Positions 51,069 through 60,540 of a stretch of DNA of 64,000 nucleotides are shown here, piece after piece. The translations under genes were made by a program, and so were the position numbers. Every line of letters begins with the position of its first letter. Position 1 is the stretch's first letter. Under the pieces are notes generated by a model, which saw nothing but the letters and a program-made list of their open reading frames with translations, ran no database searches and was not told where the DNA came from. Source of the DNA: JBFJKD01 sp038106145 (lineage in GTDB: Bacteria > Pseudomonadota > Gammaproteobacteria > Pseudomonadales > Porticoccaceae); assembly GCA_038106145.1 (NCBI GenBank), contig JAYODD010000002.1, forward strand, positions 1 to 64,000. The letters run 5' to 3'.

Positions 51069-51746
51069 CTAACATGATTCGTCCCTGAGAGCGCCATTGG
51101 TATTGATCAGATCGACCACGTGATCGCACAGGGCGGCGATTTGTTCTTCGTCGTGGCTGACATAAACCATCAACATATTAAAACGCCCTGGTAGTTCGCG
51201 AATTTTTGGCAACAACGCTTTGCGGCTGGCGCTGTCGAGTGCGGTCAGCGGCTCATCCATCAGCAACACCCGCGGCGCGTTGACCAGGGCGCGGGCAATC
51301 GCTACCCGCTGTTGTTCTCCGCCGGAGAGTTGCTGTACCGGGCTGGCGAGTAGTGGCCTTAGGCCAAGCCAGTCGATCACTTCGTCAAGGGCGAGGCTGT
51401 GCTCGGAATGGGCGCGACGGTGCGAGAAACGCAGGTTGTCCCCAACATTGAGGTGGGGAAACAGCCGGGCGTCCTGAAACACCAGGCCGACCTGTCGCTG
51501 TTGCGGTGGCAAATGTATGCCGCGGCTGCTGTCCAGCCAGCATTCGTCATCGCGCCACAGGGTACCGGTGGCGCTGGGCTCCAATCCCGCCAGACAGCGC
51601 AGTAACGTGGTTTTGCCGCTACCGCTGGGTCCACTGATACCGTAAATGCCGGGTCCGGCAAAGCGTGCACACAGCTTGCTGTGAAACATGCCGCGCCGTT
51701 TACTGGCGGGACGGGACAAGGCAATATCGATGGTCAGGCAGGTCAT
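51069..51746 (-). CDS. modC: Molybdate ABC transporter ATP-binding protein, short form
   Basis: A 225-residue ATPase. The Walker A is GPSGSGKTT, the Q-loop lies in VFQDARLFPHL, the signature is LSGGEQQRV and the Walker B is LLMDEPL. Context makes it ModC. It is much shorter than the usual 350 or so residues and lacks the C-terminal molybdate-binding (TOBE/MOP) domain. Its start overlaps the stop of modB. Confidence 0.87.
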   Translation of the reverse strand: MTCLTIDIALSRPASKRRGMFHSKLCARFAGPGIYGISGPSGSGKTTLLRCLAGLEPSATGTLWRDDECWLDSSRGIHLPPQQRQVGLVFQDARLFPHLNVGDNLRFSHRRAHSEHSLALDEVIDWLGLRPLLASPVQQLSGGEQQRVAIARALVNAPRVLLMDEPLTALDSASRKALLPKIRELPGRFNMLMVYVSHDEEQIAALCDHVVDLINTNGALRDESC

Positions 51747-52444
51747 ACCCGATACTCCCGCCCCGGGCGCAGCGTGCTGATCAGCAGCAGCACCACAAAA
51801 GATGTGAGCAGCATGCCCGCCGCCAGCCAGTGGGCGGCGCCGTAATTCATCACTTCCACATGGTCAAATAGCGCGATGGACAATACCCGGGTTTCGCCGG
51901 GAATATTGCCGCCAATCATCAGTACCACGCCAAATTCGCCAATGGTATGGGCGAAGCTGAGTCCGGCGGCGGTGAGAAAACTGCTGCGCGTGACCGGCAA
52001 GACCAGATGGAAAAACTGGTCCGCGGGTTTCGCGCCCAGCGTGGATGCCACCTCCAGATATTGACGATTAAATTGCTCGAAGCCGTTTAACAGCGGTTGC
52101 ACCGCAAACGGCAGGGAATAAATAATCGAACCAATCAGAATACCCGTGAAGCTGAACGCCAGGGTATTGCCGCTGAATTCCAGCCACCAGTAGCCGACAA
52201 AATGATCCGGAGAAAACAGCACCAGCAGGTAAAACCCCAGCACCGTGGGGGGAAGAATCAGCGGCACCGCGACGATGGCCTCGATAACATTTTTCCAGCG
52301 ACTGGGGGTGCGCGACAGCCACCACGCCAACGGCGTGGAAAACAGAATCAACAGTAGAGTGGTGGCGCCGGCCAGGTAGAGTGTGAGCCACACTGCCTGC
52401 CAGTCGCCCGCGGATAGTATCGGCGCGCCAGTGGTTATCATCAA
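51743..52444 (-). CDS. modB: Molybdate ABC transporter permease
   Basis: A 233-residue permease with about five or six hydrophobic helices. The EAA loop region, NRQYLEVASTLGAKPADQFFHLVLP, is characteristic of binding-protein-dependent permeases. GEFGVVLMIGGNIPGETR is a ModB hallmark. Start and stop overlap the neighbouring modA and modC genes by four bases each. Confidence 0.9.
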   Translation of the reverse strand: MMITTGAPILSAGDWQAVWLTLYLAGATTLLLILFSTPLAWWLSRTPSRWKNVIEAIVAVPLILPPTVLGFYLLVLFSPDHFVGYWWLEFSGNTLAFSFTGILIGSIIYSLPFAVQPLLNGFEQFNRQYLEVASTLGAKPADQFFHLVLPVTRSSFLTAAGLSFAHTIGEFGVVLMIGGNIPGETRVLSIALFDHVEVMNYGAAHWLAAGMLLTSFVVLLLISTLRPGREYRV

Positions 52445-53247
52445 TCAGTTCCGTGTGGTACCACCGACAGATAACCCGCTGCCGCGATTTGCCGTTGGAC
52501 GTCGGCGGACAATAAAAACGCGGAAAATAGTTTGCCCTCGGGCACGCGGGAGCTGCGCCGCAGAATCACCAGCTGTTGCTCAATCGGGGCGTGCAGGTCA
52601 ACCGGTACGATCCACACACCGCGACTGATGCCGAGTAAGCGTAAGTCCGACAACGCCACCAGACCCATGCCGACATTGCCGCTGGCCACGAACTGCATGG
52701 CCTGCGCGACGTTATTACCCTGAATCAGGCGACCGGGAGCGTAAACCGACCACAACTGGAGACGCTCAAGCACCTGCTGTGCGGCCGCACCGTAGGGCGC
52801 CAGCTCTGGATTGGCGATGGCGAGTTTGTCGGACCACAGGTGCAGGGTCTGTGCGTTAATATCGGTGCCGTCCCGTTGCCACAAGGCCAGACGTCCCAGC
52901 ACATAGGTGTGACGACTGCCGGGCACTGCAACCCCCTGGTGTTCGAGGAGTTCGGGGCGCAGCCGATCCGCGGACAAAAATATATCCATCGGTGCGCCGT
53001 TTAATATCTGGCTGTAGTGGGTGCCGCTTGATGCCGAGACGATTTCCAGTTCGATACCAGTGCGTTGCGCAAATTGCGCAGCCAACTGTTCGAGTAGAGG
53101 GCGAAAGTTACTCGCCACCGCCACACGCAGGCGGTCACCGTGCACAGTCGCTGGCGAAGCGGCGAGGCCGGTAGTGGCGCTACATGCCAGCAGCAGGGTG
53201 ACGATTACTGCCCGCAAACGTAGCCGAGGTTGGCAATTTACCGCCAT
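52441..53247 (-). CDS. modA: Molybdate-binding periplasmic protein
   Basis: A 268-residue exported binding protein. A signal peptide (RLRAVIVTLLLACSATTGLA) is followed by VAVASNFRPLLEQLA and SASSGTHYSQI, the oxyanion-binding N-terminal segments of ModA, and FLSADRLRPELL. The start at 53247 lies ten bases inside the end of the moaE gene. The open frame extends upstream to 53484 but would place the signal peptide internally. Confidence 0.88.
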   Translation of the reverse strand: MAVNCQPRLRLRAVIVTLLLACSATTGLAASPATVHGDRLRVAVASNFRPLLEQLAAQFAQRTGIELEIVSASSGTHYSQILNGAPMDIFLSADRLRPELLEHQGVAVPGSRHTYVLGRLALWQRDGTDINAQTLHLWSDKLAIANPELAPYGAAAQQVLERLQLWSVYAPGRLIQGNNVAQAMQFVASGNVGMGLVALSDLRLLGISRGVWIVPVDLHAPIEQQLVILRRSSRVPEGKLFSAFLLSADVQRQIAAAGYLSVVPHGTD

Positions 53248-53699
53248 TTTTTTGCGGCCTCGCAATCGCTGGCGCGGGCGCTCACCCAGCGCTCTCCCTC
53301 GGGGGTGCTTTCTTTTTTCCAGAAAGGCGCGCGAATTTTTAAATAATCCAGCAAAAATTCCGCCGCCTCGAAGGCCGCTTTGCGGTGCGCACTGGTAACG
53401 CCCACGAAAACAATGGGGTCCCCGGGATACAGGGTGCCGACGCGATGGACAAGGCTCAGGGGCCCGAGTGGCCAGCGTGCGCACGCCTCGGCGACAATGG
53501 TTTCCAGCGCCTTTTCCGTCATGCCCGGATAGTGCTCGAGAAACAGTTGGCTGACCGGATTTTCCACCTGATCGCGCACCAGACCGATAAAGGTGACCAC
53601 TGCACCCTGGTCAGCGCGGGCCTGCTCTGCCACCCGCGCAATCAATGTGTTGGTGAGTGCGCCGGGGTCGAGTGGCGTTGTCTGCACCGCGACAGTCAT
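53238..53699 (-). CDS. moaE: Molybdopterin synthase catalytic subunit MoaE
   Basis: A 153-residue MoaE with FIGLVRD, LEHYPGMTEKAL, SAHRKAAFEA and the catalytic Lys region RAPFWKKES. With MoaD it converts cyclic pyranopterin monophosphate to molybdopterin. The ATG at 53699 is used; a GTG at 53714, inside moaD, is the alternative. Confidence 0.9.
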   Translation of the reverse strand: MTVAVQTTPLDPGALTNTLIARVAEQARADQGAVVTFIGLVRDQVENPVSQLFLEHYPGMTEKALETIVAEACARWPLGPLSLVHRVGTLYPGDPIVFVGVTSAHRKAAFEAAEFLLDYLKIRAPFWKKESTPEGERWVSARASDCEAAKKWR

Positions 53700-53706
53700 G
53701 ACACTT

Positions 53707-53955
53707 TCAGCCACCGGTAACCGGCGGAAAAAAAGCTACTTCATCGCCGGCGGTTAAATAATGATTGTCGTCGCGCAGTACCTGGTTAACGGCCACCAAT
53801 ACCGTCTGCTCGGCAAACAGCAGATGCCAACGATCACCCTGCGCCGCGAGCCGGGTTTTCAACTCGGCCACGGTGATGGCTGTCGACACAGGGAACTCGA
53901 TTTTTCCGCAGTTTAATAATTCCCGCAGTTGTGCGAACAGCAACACCTTTATCAT
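53707..53955 (-). CDS. moaD: Molybdopterin synthase sulphur carrier MoaD
   Basis: An 82-residue ubiquitin-like protein ending in the required PPVTGG, whose final Gly is adenylated by MoeB and then sulphurated. Its start overlaps the stop of moaC by four bases. Confidence 0.92.
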   Translation of the reverse strand: MIKVLLFAQLRELLNCGKIEFPVSTAITVAELKTRLAAQGDRWHLLFAEQTVLVAVNQVLRDDNHYLTAGDEVAFFPPVTGG

Positions 53956-54452
53956 AACGTTGTCTCCGCGTCATCGGTGCCCCGCTGCCACTGCCCGGTT
54001 TTTCCTCCCCCCTTGGACAGTACCTGAATGCCCTCGATAGTCATCGCGGGATCGACGGCCTTGCACATGTCGAACAGCGTCAGCGCGGCCACCGAGACGG
54101 CGGTTAGCGCTTCCATTTCGACGCCGGTTTTGCCATCCAGTTTGCACGATGCTTCGATGCGAATACGCTGGCGGTCGGGCTGCAATTCAAACTGTACCTG
54201 CACGTTTGCCAGCAGCAGCGGATGGCACAGGGGTATTAAATCCGCGCAGCGCTTGGCGCCCTGTATACCGGCAATGCGCGCGGCGGCGAGCACATCCCCC
54301 TTGTGGTGGCCGCCATCGCGAATCAACGCCAGGGTGGCGGGTTGCATCACGACAAAACCCTGGGCGACAGCGGTGCGCGTGGTGATGGCCTTGCCGCTGA
54401 TATCCACCATATTAGCCTCGCCAGCGGCGTTTACATGGCTCAGCTTATTCAT
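53952..54452 (-). CDS. moaC: Cyclic pyranopterin monophosphate synthase MoaC
   Basis: A 166-residue MoaC with MVDISGKAITTRTA, HHKGDVLAAARIAGIQGAK, LIPLCHPL and the C-terminal KSKGGGKTG-like LSKGGGKTG. It acts after MoaA in the first step of cofactor synthesis. The start at 54452 overlaps the end of moaB. Confidence 0.93.
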   Translation of the reverse strand: MNKLSHVNAAGEANMVDISGKAITTRTAVAQGFVVMQPATLALIRDGGHHKGDVLAAARIAGIQGAKRCADLIPLCHPLLLANVQVQFELQPDRQRIRIEASCKLDGKTGVEMEALTAVSVAALTLFDMCKAVDPAMTIEGIQVLSKGGGKTGQWQRGTDDAETTL

Positions 54453-55000
54453 CGTGCCGCCCGCGTGTTGCAATCGGCAACGCTGGTAGTTTTCAGTCGC
54501 GCAACAAAATTACAGGGTTTATGGCTGGCGTCCAGTTGTTCGCGAATAATGCCGTCCCAGGCGGTGCGGCAGGCATTGGTGGAGCCCGGCATACAGAACA
54601 CGATAGTGCCATTGGCCAGGCCGGCGACGGCGCGGGACTGCACCGTGGACGAGCCGATGTCGGCATAGGACAGCTGGCGGAACAGTTCGCCGTAGCCATC
54701 AATGGTGGTGTCGAATAACGGCATCACCGCCTGTGGCGTGGAGTCGCGACCGGTGAAACCAGTGCCACCGGTAATCAGCACCACCTGGACATCAGCGGCG
54801 GCAATCCAGTTGGCAACCAGGGCGCGGATGGCATAGAGATCGTCCCGTACAATGACTTTTTGGGCCAGCACGTGCCCGGCTTCCTGCAGGCTTTTCACCA
54901 GCAACTGGCCCGAGGTATCCGTGGTTTCGTCGCGACTGTCGGATACGGTAAGTACGACAATATTCAAGGCTTGAAAATTTGCGGAATAATTTTTAACCAT
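54449..55000 (-). CDS. moaB: Molybdenum cofactor biosynthesis protein MoaB
   Basis: A 183-residue MogA/MoaB-fold protein. TGGTGFTGRDSTPQAV and the MPGSTNACRTAWDGII loop are diagnostic. It adenylates molybdopterin or is a paralogue of MogA that does so. The open frame extends to 55216, but the ATG at 55000 gives the family N-terminus. The gene follows moaA after 44 bases. Confidence 0.88.
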   Translation of the reverse strand: MVKNYSANFQALNIVVLTVSDSRDETTDTSGQLLVKSLQEAGHVLAQKVIVRDDLYAIRALVANWIAAADVQVVLITGGTGFTGRDSTPQAVMPLFDTTIDGYGELFRQLSYADIGSSTVQSRAVAGLANGTIVFCMPGSTNACRTAWDGIIREQLDASHKPCNFVARLKTTSVADCNTRAAR

Positions 55001-55044
55001 GGCGAAAATCTCCAACGTTTCACTGCGCCCACGGCGCTGATCGT

Positions 55045-56025
55045 TTAGCCCCCCAGCATCGACAGGTGGCGGGTACCGCCACTGTAGCCGTCGTGCAGGT
55101 AGTGGCTGACCTGTTTGCCGGCAAGTTGCTCCTGTAAGTAGAGCACCAGTTCGTCTTTCTGGTCGTCGCGTTGCAACAAATGGCGCAGGTCGATACCGTG
55201 AGCGGAGAACAGGCACAGATGCAGTTTGCCGATGGCGCTCACCCGCAGGCGGTTGCAGGTGGAGCAGAAATCCTTGCTGTAGGGCATGATTAAACCCACT
55301 TTGCCGCGATAGTCGCGGTGGTAAAATTCCTGGGCGGGTCCGGCGTCCGTTGCCCGCTGAGCAGCTTGCCAGCCCCGCGCCAGCAGTGTGGCTTTGATGG
55401 TTTCACCGGACAGGTGATGTTGTTGANNNNNNNNNNACTCGGCATTGTCACCGGTTTGCATCAGTTCGATAAAGCGCAGGGTAACCGGTTTGTGTCGCAA
55501 CCAGACAAGAAAGCGCTCCAGCTGATTATCGTTAAAGCCGCGCATTAAAACGGTATTGATCTTGGCGTTGGCTATGCCCAGTTGTAGCGCGCGATCCAGT
55601 CCGTCGAGCAGTTCCTGCAAACGCTCGTGGCCGGTGATCGCCTGAAAAATAGCGGGGTCGAGGCTGTCCATGCTGAGGTTGATGCCGTCCAGTCCGGCCG
55701 CTGCCCAGCGATCAATGCGCTGCGGGAGTTTGTAGCCGTTGGTGGTGATCACGACCTTATCCACCCCTGCGGTGTTTTTTACCGCAGCAATAATTTCCGG
55801 CAGATCCCGGCGCACCGAAGGTTCTCCCCCGGTGATACGAATTTTGCGGGTGCCAGCGGCCGCAAATGCGGCAACCAGGCGGCGAATTTCCGCAACGGAT
55901 AAAAAGCTCGGGCCGGGTTTGCCCTGATAGCCGTCCGGCAGGCAGTAGTTGCAACGAAAGTTACATACGTCGGTGATGGACAGGCGCAGGTAATGGAATT
56001 CGCGCCCGAATTCGTCTCGCAACAT
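55045..56025 (-). CDS. moaA: GTP 3',8-cyclase MoaA (contains 10-N gap)
   Basis: A 326-residue radical SAM enzyme. The SAM cluster cysteines are Cys21, Cys25 and Cys28 (CNFRCNYC). GGEPSVRRDL follows, and the second cluster is in FCSTCNRLR with a further Cys in HLCL. The C-terminus ends in GG as required for activity. The frame runs in register across the gap at 55427-55436, so the gap is close to its true size. It is the first gene of the operon moaABCDE-modABC-mobA. Confidence 0.92.
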   Translation of the reverse strand: MLRDEFGREFHYLRLSITDVCNFRCNYCLPDGYQGKPGPSFLSVAEIRRLVAAFAAAGTRKIRITGGEPSVRRDLPEIIAAVKNTAGVDKVVITTNGYKLPQRIDRWAAAGLDGINLSMDSLDPAIFQAITGHERLQELLDGLDRALQLGIANAKINTVLMRGFNDNQLERFLVWLRHKPVTLRFIELMQTGDNAEXXXXQQHHLSGETIKATLLARGWQAAQRATDAGPAQEFYHRDYRGKVGLIMPYSKDFCSTCNRLRVSAIGKLHLCLFSAHGIDLRHLLQRDDQKDELVLYLQEQLAGKQVSHYLHDGYSGGTRHLSMLGG

Positions 56026-56180
56026 ACAAACACCTTTCCAAATACGGGAGGATGTCCGGTTTCCCGAATATCCCTTAGAACCTCGTGACTGAGATTCTCG
56101 GCGCGGGGGTCATGGCCATTGAGGGCGTTAGATCCCGGTGCTCGGAGCTTGTCAGTTTAAAAAATGTATTTCCTTGCAGG
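56026..56180 (-). promoter_or_regulatory. Possible structured leader of moaA (Moco riboswitch candidate)
   Basis: About 250 bases separate moaA from the PilZ gene upstream on the same strand. The leader is GC-rich with several possible stems (for example ATTCGGGAAACCGG near the start codon and GGCCATGACCCC further up). In gammaproteobacteria moaA leaders often carry the Moco RNA. I could not match its consensus by eye, so this is a location-based guess. GGAAAGGTG before the ATG is the ribosome binding site. Confidence 0.3.
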
Positions 56181-56273
56181 GAAATAGCGCGCCCAGTGTA
56201 ACACCGGCCGGGAGATTGGGCGAGTTACTATTGAGGACTGACACCGAGCGGGTTTACGCCCCGTTGGGGCCAG

Positions 56274-56681
56274 TTATTTTGGAAATCGCGCGGCATACCT
56301 GTCGATCCACTCCTGGGCGGCGTCTTCCAGACTTAGCTCCCTGCCTTCTCGAGCGAGGACGTGCTTTTTGTACTCTTCAATCTGGTAAACCTGTTCCACC
56401 ATACGCACGGCGAAAAAATCATCCGCATTGACAAAACGCAGGCCGACATCAAATCCCTTTGTGGCGGCGCGACACCACACCACCCGCGCCGGCGCGTTAA
56501 ACGGCGGCGTTAGCGACGTAATAGTCACCTCGACTAACGCATCCTCCGGCACGGCCCGGGACAGTTTCAGCATAAGCCCGCTGGCGCTGATATTGTGGGT
56601 GTGTTCGATTTGTTCTGGAGAGTCGTTGGCGAGTTTCACCAACACCGGGAATTTTGCTGAGTGGCGAATATAATCTCTCAT
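56274..56681 (-). CDS. PilZ domain protein
   Basis: A 135-residue protein beginning MRDYIRHSAKFPVLVK. The IRHSAKFPV segment stands in the position of the RxxxR cyclic di-GMP-binding motif, and NISASGLML is the matching D/NxSxxG motif. The first Arg-rich motif is incomplete, so binding is not certain. The ATG at 56681 has GGGAG 8 bases upstream; an ATG at 56717 does not. The protein may respond to cyclic di-GMP made by the GGDEF proteins in this window. Confidence 0.78.
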   Translation of the reverse strand: MRDYIRHSAKFPVLVKLANDSPEQIEHTHNISASGLMLKLSRAVPEDALVEVTITSLTPPFNAPARVVWCRAATKGFDVGLRFVNADDFFAVRMVEQVYQIEEYKKHVLAREGRELSLEDAAQEWIDRYAARFPK

Positions 56682-56773
56682 TTTTGATACTCCCGCTGCA
56701 GTTATGGGGGTATTCAAAAGCGCCCGCCCGGTGGCGTCAACCGTCGAAGATTAGAAAGGCCCGCAGTAAGTAA

Positions 56774-59178
56774 CTAATCACCCTGTTCCCGCAGCAGGCT
56801 CGCCGAGGGCCGATCAAGTGCCGCCCGGCTGCCAACGACGCCACACCAGACCACCAGCAGGGCCGCGATCAGGGGCAATAGCTGCCACATTGACCAGGCA
56901 GGTTCGCCTGCAAACAAACGCTCCGACAACGGGTAGAGAGCCACCTGGACCGCGACCAACGCGCACATAGCAGAACCGCCTCCCAGGATTAAAAATTCTG
57001 TCCAGGTAGTGCGTTGCAGTAATTGTTGCCGTGCACCGAGGGTGCGCGCCAGCGCATAATCGCGTGCGCGGCGATCGCGTCCCCCCAGCAGTGCGGTGGC
57101 GAGCACCAGCAGCGCGGCAAGCATTAACAACGTCGCCAGTAAAAATACCGCGCGACTGGCCTGGCCAACGATGCCCTGGGCCTTGTCCAGCAACGCATTG
57201 ATGTCCAGCAGGGTAATGTGTGGTAGCTGGTGCAACAGTTGGGCGAGGCGCGCGCCGTCACCGGGGGGCAGCCAGAAACTGGTCAGCCAGGTGATGTCCT
57301 GATCGGCGAGACTTCCCGGTGAAAAAATAAAATAGAAATTGGGCGCGAAAGTTTCCCAGTCCACCTCGCGCACGCTGGTTACCGTGCTGTGGAATGCACC
57401 GCGATTAGAGACAAATTGCAGGTTGTCCCCGAGCTTGAGTCCAAGTTTTTGCGCCAATTCCTGTTCCACCGACACGCCAGTGGTGATTGGCGAACCATCC
57501 TCCGTGTGCCATTGGCCATCCTGCACCCGGTTACCGTTTGGCAACCGGGCGGCCTGGGTCAGGATCAGGTCCCGGTTGAGGGCCTCCGGCTCGCTGTTAC
57601 TTTCCTTGGTGATGGCCTCCCGCACCGGCACCTGGTTGATTTCTGTCAGGCGTCCACGCATAACCGGATAGAGCTCCTGGGGCTGAGCGCCATGCTCCGC
57701 CATCCAGCGGCTCAGGGTCTCCCGATCCCGGTCAAACAGGTTGAGAATGAAATAGTTGGGCGCCTCGGTTGGCAGTTGGGCGCGCCAGCTCGTCAGTAAC
57801 TGATGTCCGGTTTGTCCCGCCAGCGCCAGCACCGCCATCGCCAGCGTGAGCGTAGCCATGAGGGGCAAGGTCAACGCCGGGCGGCGACTGAGGCGTCGCA
57901 CCGCCAGGCGAATCGGCAGGGCGAGACGCTGACTGGCGAGATCAAAGCCCTTCAGCAATGGCCACAGCAGCGCGGGGAGCAGGGTGCCGAGCCCCGCGAG
58001 AACCAGGAGCAATTGCCCCAGATCGGCCAGCGAGCGGGTCAGCAACGCCGCCAGGACCACTGGCGCACTCAGCGCGCCAAGTAGTGCCAGGGTGGCGGCC
58101 ATGGTGCGCTGGCCCACGCGCTGTTGCAACACGTGCATGGCCGGGATCCGAGTGAGGGCGATGTGCGGGGGAAAGGAAAAGGCAAGNNNNNNNNNNCGGT
58201 GAGGGCGGACTGCAGTAGCGTGATGGTTCCCACGCCAAGGGCGATACCCATCGCCGTGACCGGTAACAGGGCGGCGATATCGGCACCCAGCAGACGCGCG
58301 ACCAGCTGCTTGCGCTGGGCCCCGAATGCGCGCAGCAACCCGGCAAGCCGGGTGCGGCGGCGCACCCGTTGCACCGTGGCGAGGTAAATAGTGGCGCCAC
58401 ACAACAGGCTGATCAGCAGCACCCCGAGGTTGGCCCACAGGGTCAGCTGGCGCAGGGGTCCCATGCTGCGCACTGCTGCGTCGGCCACTTGTTCGAGCCG
58501 CTGATCCGGACGCAGGGTAGATGTGATTCCGCTGTGTATTGCGGTAATGGCCCGGGCGGGGGCGCCCACCAGCAGCCGGTATAATACCCGTGTGCCCGGC
58601 CCCAGCACCCCGGTTGCCGCGAGATCGTCCCGGTGCAGTAAAATGCGGGGATTCATGCTGTAAAAACCGCCGCCCTGGTCGGGTAGCTGGCGGATTACGC
58701 CAGCCACGGTTAATTCCTTGTTACCCACGGTAAGGCGCGCTCCGACCGCGATGCCCAACTGGTCGAGCACCTGATCCCCAACCCACAATTCTCCCGGTGC
58801 TGGACCTCGCTGGCGGGCGGCGGCGGGGGCAAACCGATCGTTGGCGACCTGTAGCACACCGTACAGGGGGTAGTCGTTGTCCACTGCCCGGGCGCTCACC
58901 AGTAGCAGGCGGTCGATGTGCACCACGACCGTTGAAAAATCCACGACGAGGGTATGCCGCGCGCCAGCAAGGGCATCTGTTTGCTGCGACAGCGGTGGTT
59001 GCGAACCGGACAATTGCAGGTCGCCACCCAGAAATTCGGCGGTGCGCACGGCGAAGCGTTGGGCCAGCTCGGCGTTCAACAACACCATGGTGGTTAGCGC
59101 GAAAGTGGCGATAAACAGCGCGGCCGCCAGCAGGCGAAACGCGCTGTCGCGCCAGGCACGCAGGGTGACCGCATTCAT
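56774..59178 (-). CDS. FtsX-like ABC exporter permease (contains 10-N gap)
   Basis: One large membrane protein of roughly 800 residues, seen as two frames because the 10-N gap at 58187-58196 is not its true length. The N-terminal part (MNAVTLRAWRDSAFRLL, a helix, then a periplasmic domain up to about residue 240) and the C-terminal part each have FtsX-like groups of helices. RRTRLAGLLRAFGAQRKQL and DYALARTLGARQQLLQRT are the cytoplasmic coupling regions. It pairs with the ATPase gene that overlaps its start, as in YbbA-YbbP, which lies beside tesA in other gammaproteobacteria. Confidence 0.8.
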
Positions 59179-59873
59179 AATTGCGCGCTCTCCAGCGCAC
59201 TTTCGTAGAGGCGACCCTGTTCCAGACACAAATGTCGCTGACAACGGGTTGCCAGTTGCGCATCGTGGGTGACCAGTATGAGCGCAGTACCGGCCTCGCG
59301 ATTTAACTCAAACAACAATTCGATAATGCGCGCGCCATTGCCATGATCGAGACTGCCGGTGGGTTCGTCGGCAAACAATAATTTTGGTGTCACCGCAAAC
59401 GCCCGCGCCAACGCAACCCGCTGCTGTTCGCCACCCGATAACGTTGCCGGGAAGTGTTTTAGGCGATGGTCGAGGCCCACCCGACCGAGCCATTGTCGCG
59501 CCCGATTCAGGGGGTCCGGAATGTGGTTTAATTCCAGTGGTAACAGAACATTTTCGAGGACATTCAAGTCAGCCACCAGGTGAAAACTCTGAAAAACGAA
59601 GCCGCACAGCTCGCCGCGGCGCACCGCGCGAGCGTCTTCGGCGAGGGCGCTGAACGACGCGCCGCCGAGCAGCACCTCGCCGGACGTGGGAACATCCAGT
59701 CCGGCCAGCAGTCCCAGCAGGGTGGATTTGCCGCTGCCAGAGGGGCCGGTAATGGCGACGCTTTCCCTGGGTAACAGGGTAAAATTAACCGCTTCCAGAA
59801 GGGTCAGGGGTCCATCGGGTCCGGATACCTGTTTACCCAGGTCGCGAACGTCAAGCAAAGGGGATTGATTCAT
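59175..59873 (-). CDS. ybbA: ABC transporter ATP-binding protein (YbbA/LolD-like)
   Basis: A 232-residue ATPase. The Walker A is GPSGSGKST, the Q-loop FVFQSFHLV, the signature LSGGEQQRV and the Walker B LLFADEPTGSLD. The MacB/LolD-type spacing and the FtsX-like permease encoded next make it the ATPase of that exporter. Its start codon overlaps the divergent tesA start within the sequence CATG at 59871-59874. Confidence 0.87.
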   Translation of the reverse strand: MNQSPLLDVRDLGKQVSGPDGPLTLLEAVNFTLLPRESVAITGPSGSGKSTLLGLLAGLDVPTSGEVLLGGASFSALAEDARAVRRGELCGFVFQSFHLVADLNVLENVLLPLELNHIPDPLNRARQWLGRVGLDHRLKHFPATLSGGEQQRVALARAFAVTPKLLFADEPTGSLDHGNGARIIELLFELNREAGTALILVTHDAQLATRCQRHLCLEQGRLYESALESAQL

Positions 59874-60510
59874 GTGGTTACGGCTCGTTTGGGTGCTGGG
59901 TGCGCTGTGCTACGGCCAGTGGGTTAGCGCGGCGACTATTCTGGTGCTGGGGGATAGTATCAGTGCAGCCTACGGCATTGACAAGGGCGAGGGCTGGGTA
60001 CAATTACTTGCGAACCGCGTGGCGCGACAATGCCCGGGGGTTGCGGTGGAGAACGCGTCGGTGAGTGGTGAAACCACCGCCGGTGGATTGTTTCGTCTGC
60101 CGCAGCTGCTCGAACGGCACCGTCCCGAGATAGTCATCATCGAATTGGGCGGTAACGATGGTTTGCGGGGGCTGTCTCCGGCACATATGCAGAACAATTT
60201 TCAACGTATGGTCGACAAGGTACGTGAAGCTGGCGGAATGCCGGTGTTGCTGGGGATGCTGATGCCGCCAAATTATGGCGCAGCCTATCAACAGGCTTTC
60301 GCCCAGGTATTCGAAACGGTTGCCCGGGAGCGCAATGTGGCGTTCGTACAATTTTTTCTGACCGGTGTTGGCGACCGCCCCGAGTTAATGCAGGCCGATG
60401 GCGTTCACCCGACTGCTGCCGCCCAGGCTCGGCTGCTGGACAATGCCTGGCCCGTTCTCGCAGGGCCCGTCGATAATTTGTGCGCAACCCGTTCAGCGAG
60501 CAGTAAATAA
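59872..60510 (+). CDS. tesA: Periplasmic SGNH esterase/thioesterase I (TesA)
   Basis: A 212-residue GDSL hydrolase with a signal peptide (RLVWVLGALCYGQWVSA). The four SGNH blocks are GDSISAAYG (Ser), the Gly in NASVSGETT, GGNDGLRG (Asn) and DGVHPTAAAQ (Asp and His). It hydrolyses acyl-CoA, lysophospholipid and other esters in the periplasm. The arrangement divergent from an ABC ATPase gene is the same as tesA-ybbA in enteric bacteria. Confidence 0.9.
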   Translation: MWLRLVWVLGALCYGQWVSAATILVLGDSISAAYGIDKGEGWVQLLANRVARQCPGVAVENASVSGETTAGGLFRLPQLLERHRPEIVIIELGGNDGLRGLSPAHMQNNFQRMVDKVREAGGMPVLLGMLMPPNYGAAYQQAFAQVFETVARERNVAFVQFFLTGVGDRPELMQADGVHPTAAAQARLLDNAWPVLAGPVDNLCATRSASSK

Positions 60511-60540
60511 ACGGCCGATGAACATTGGGTGGGGACAACC

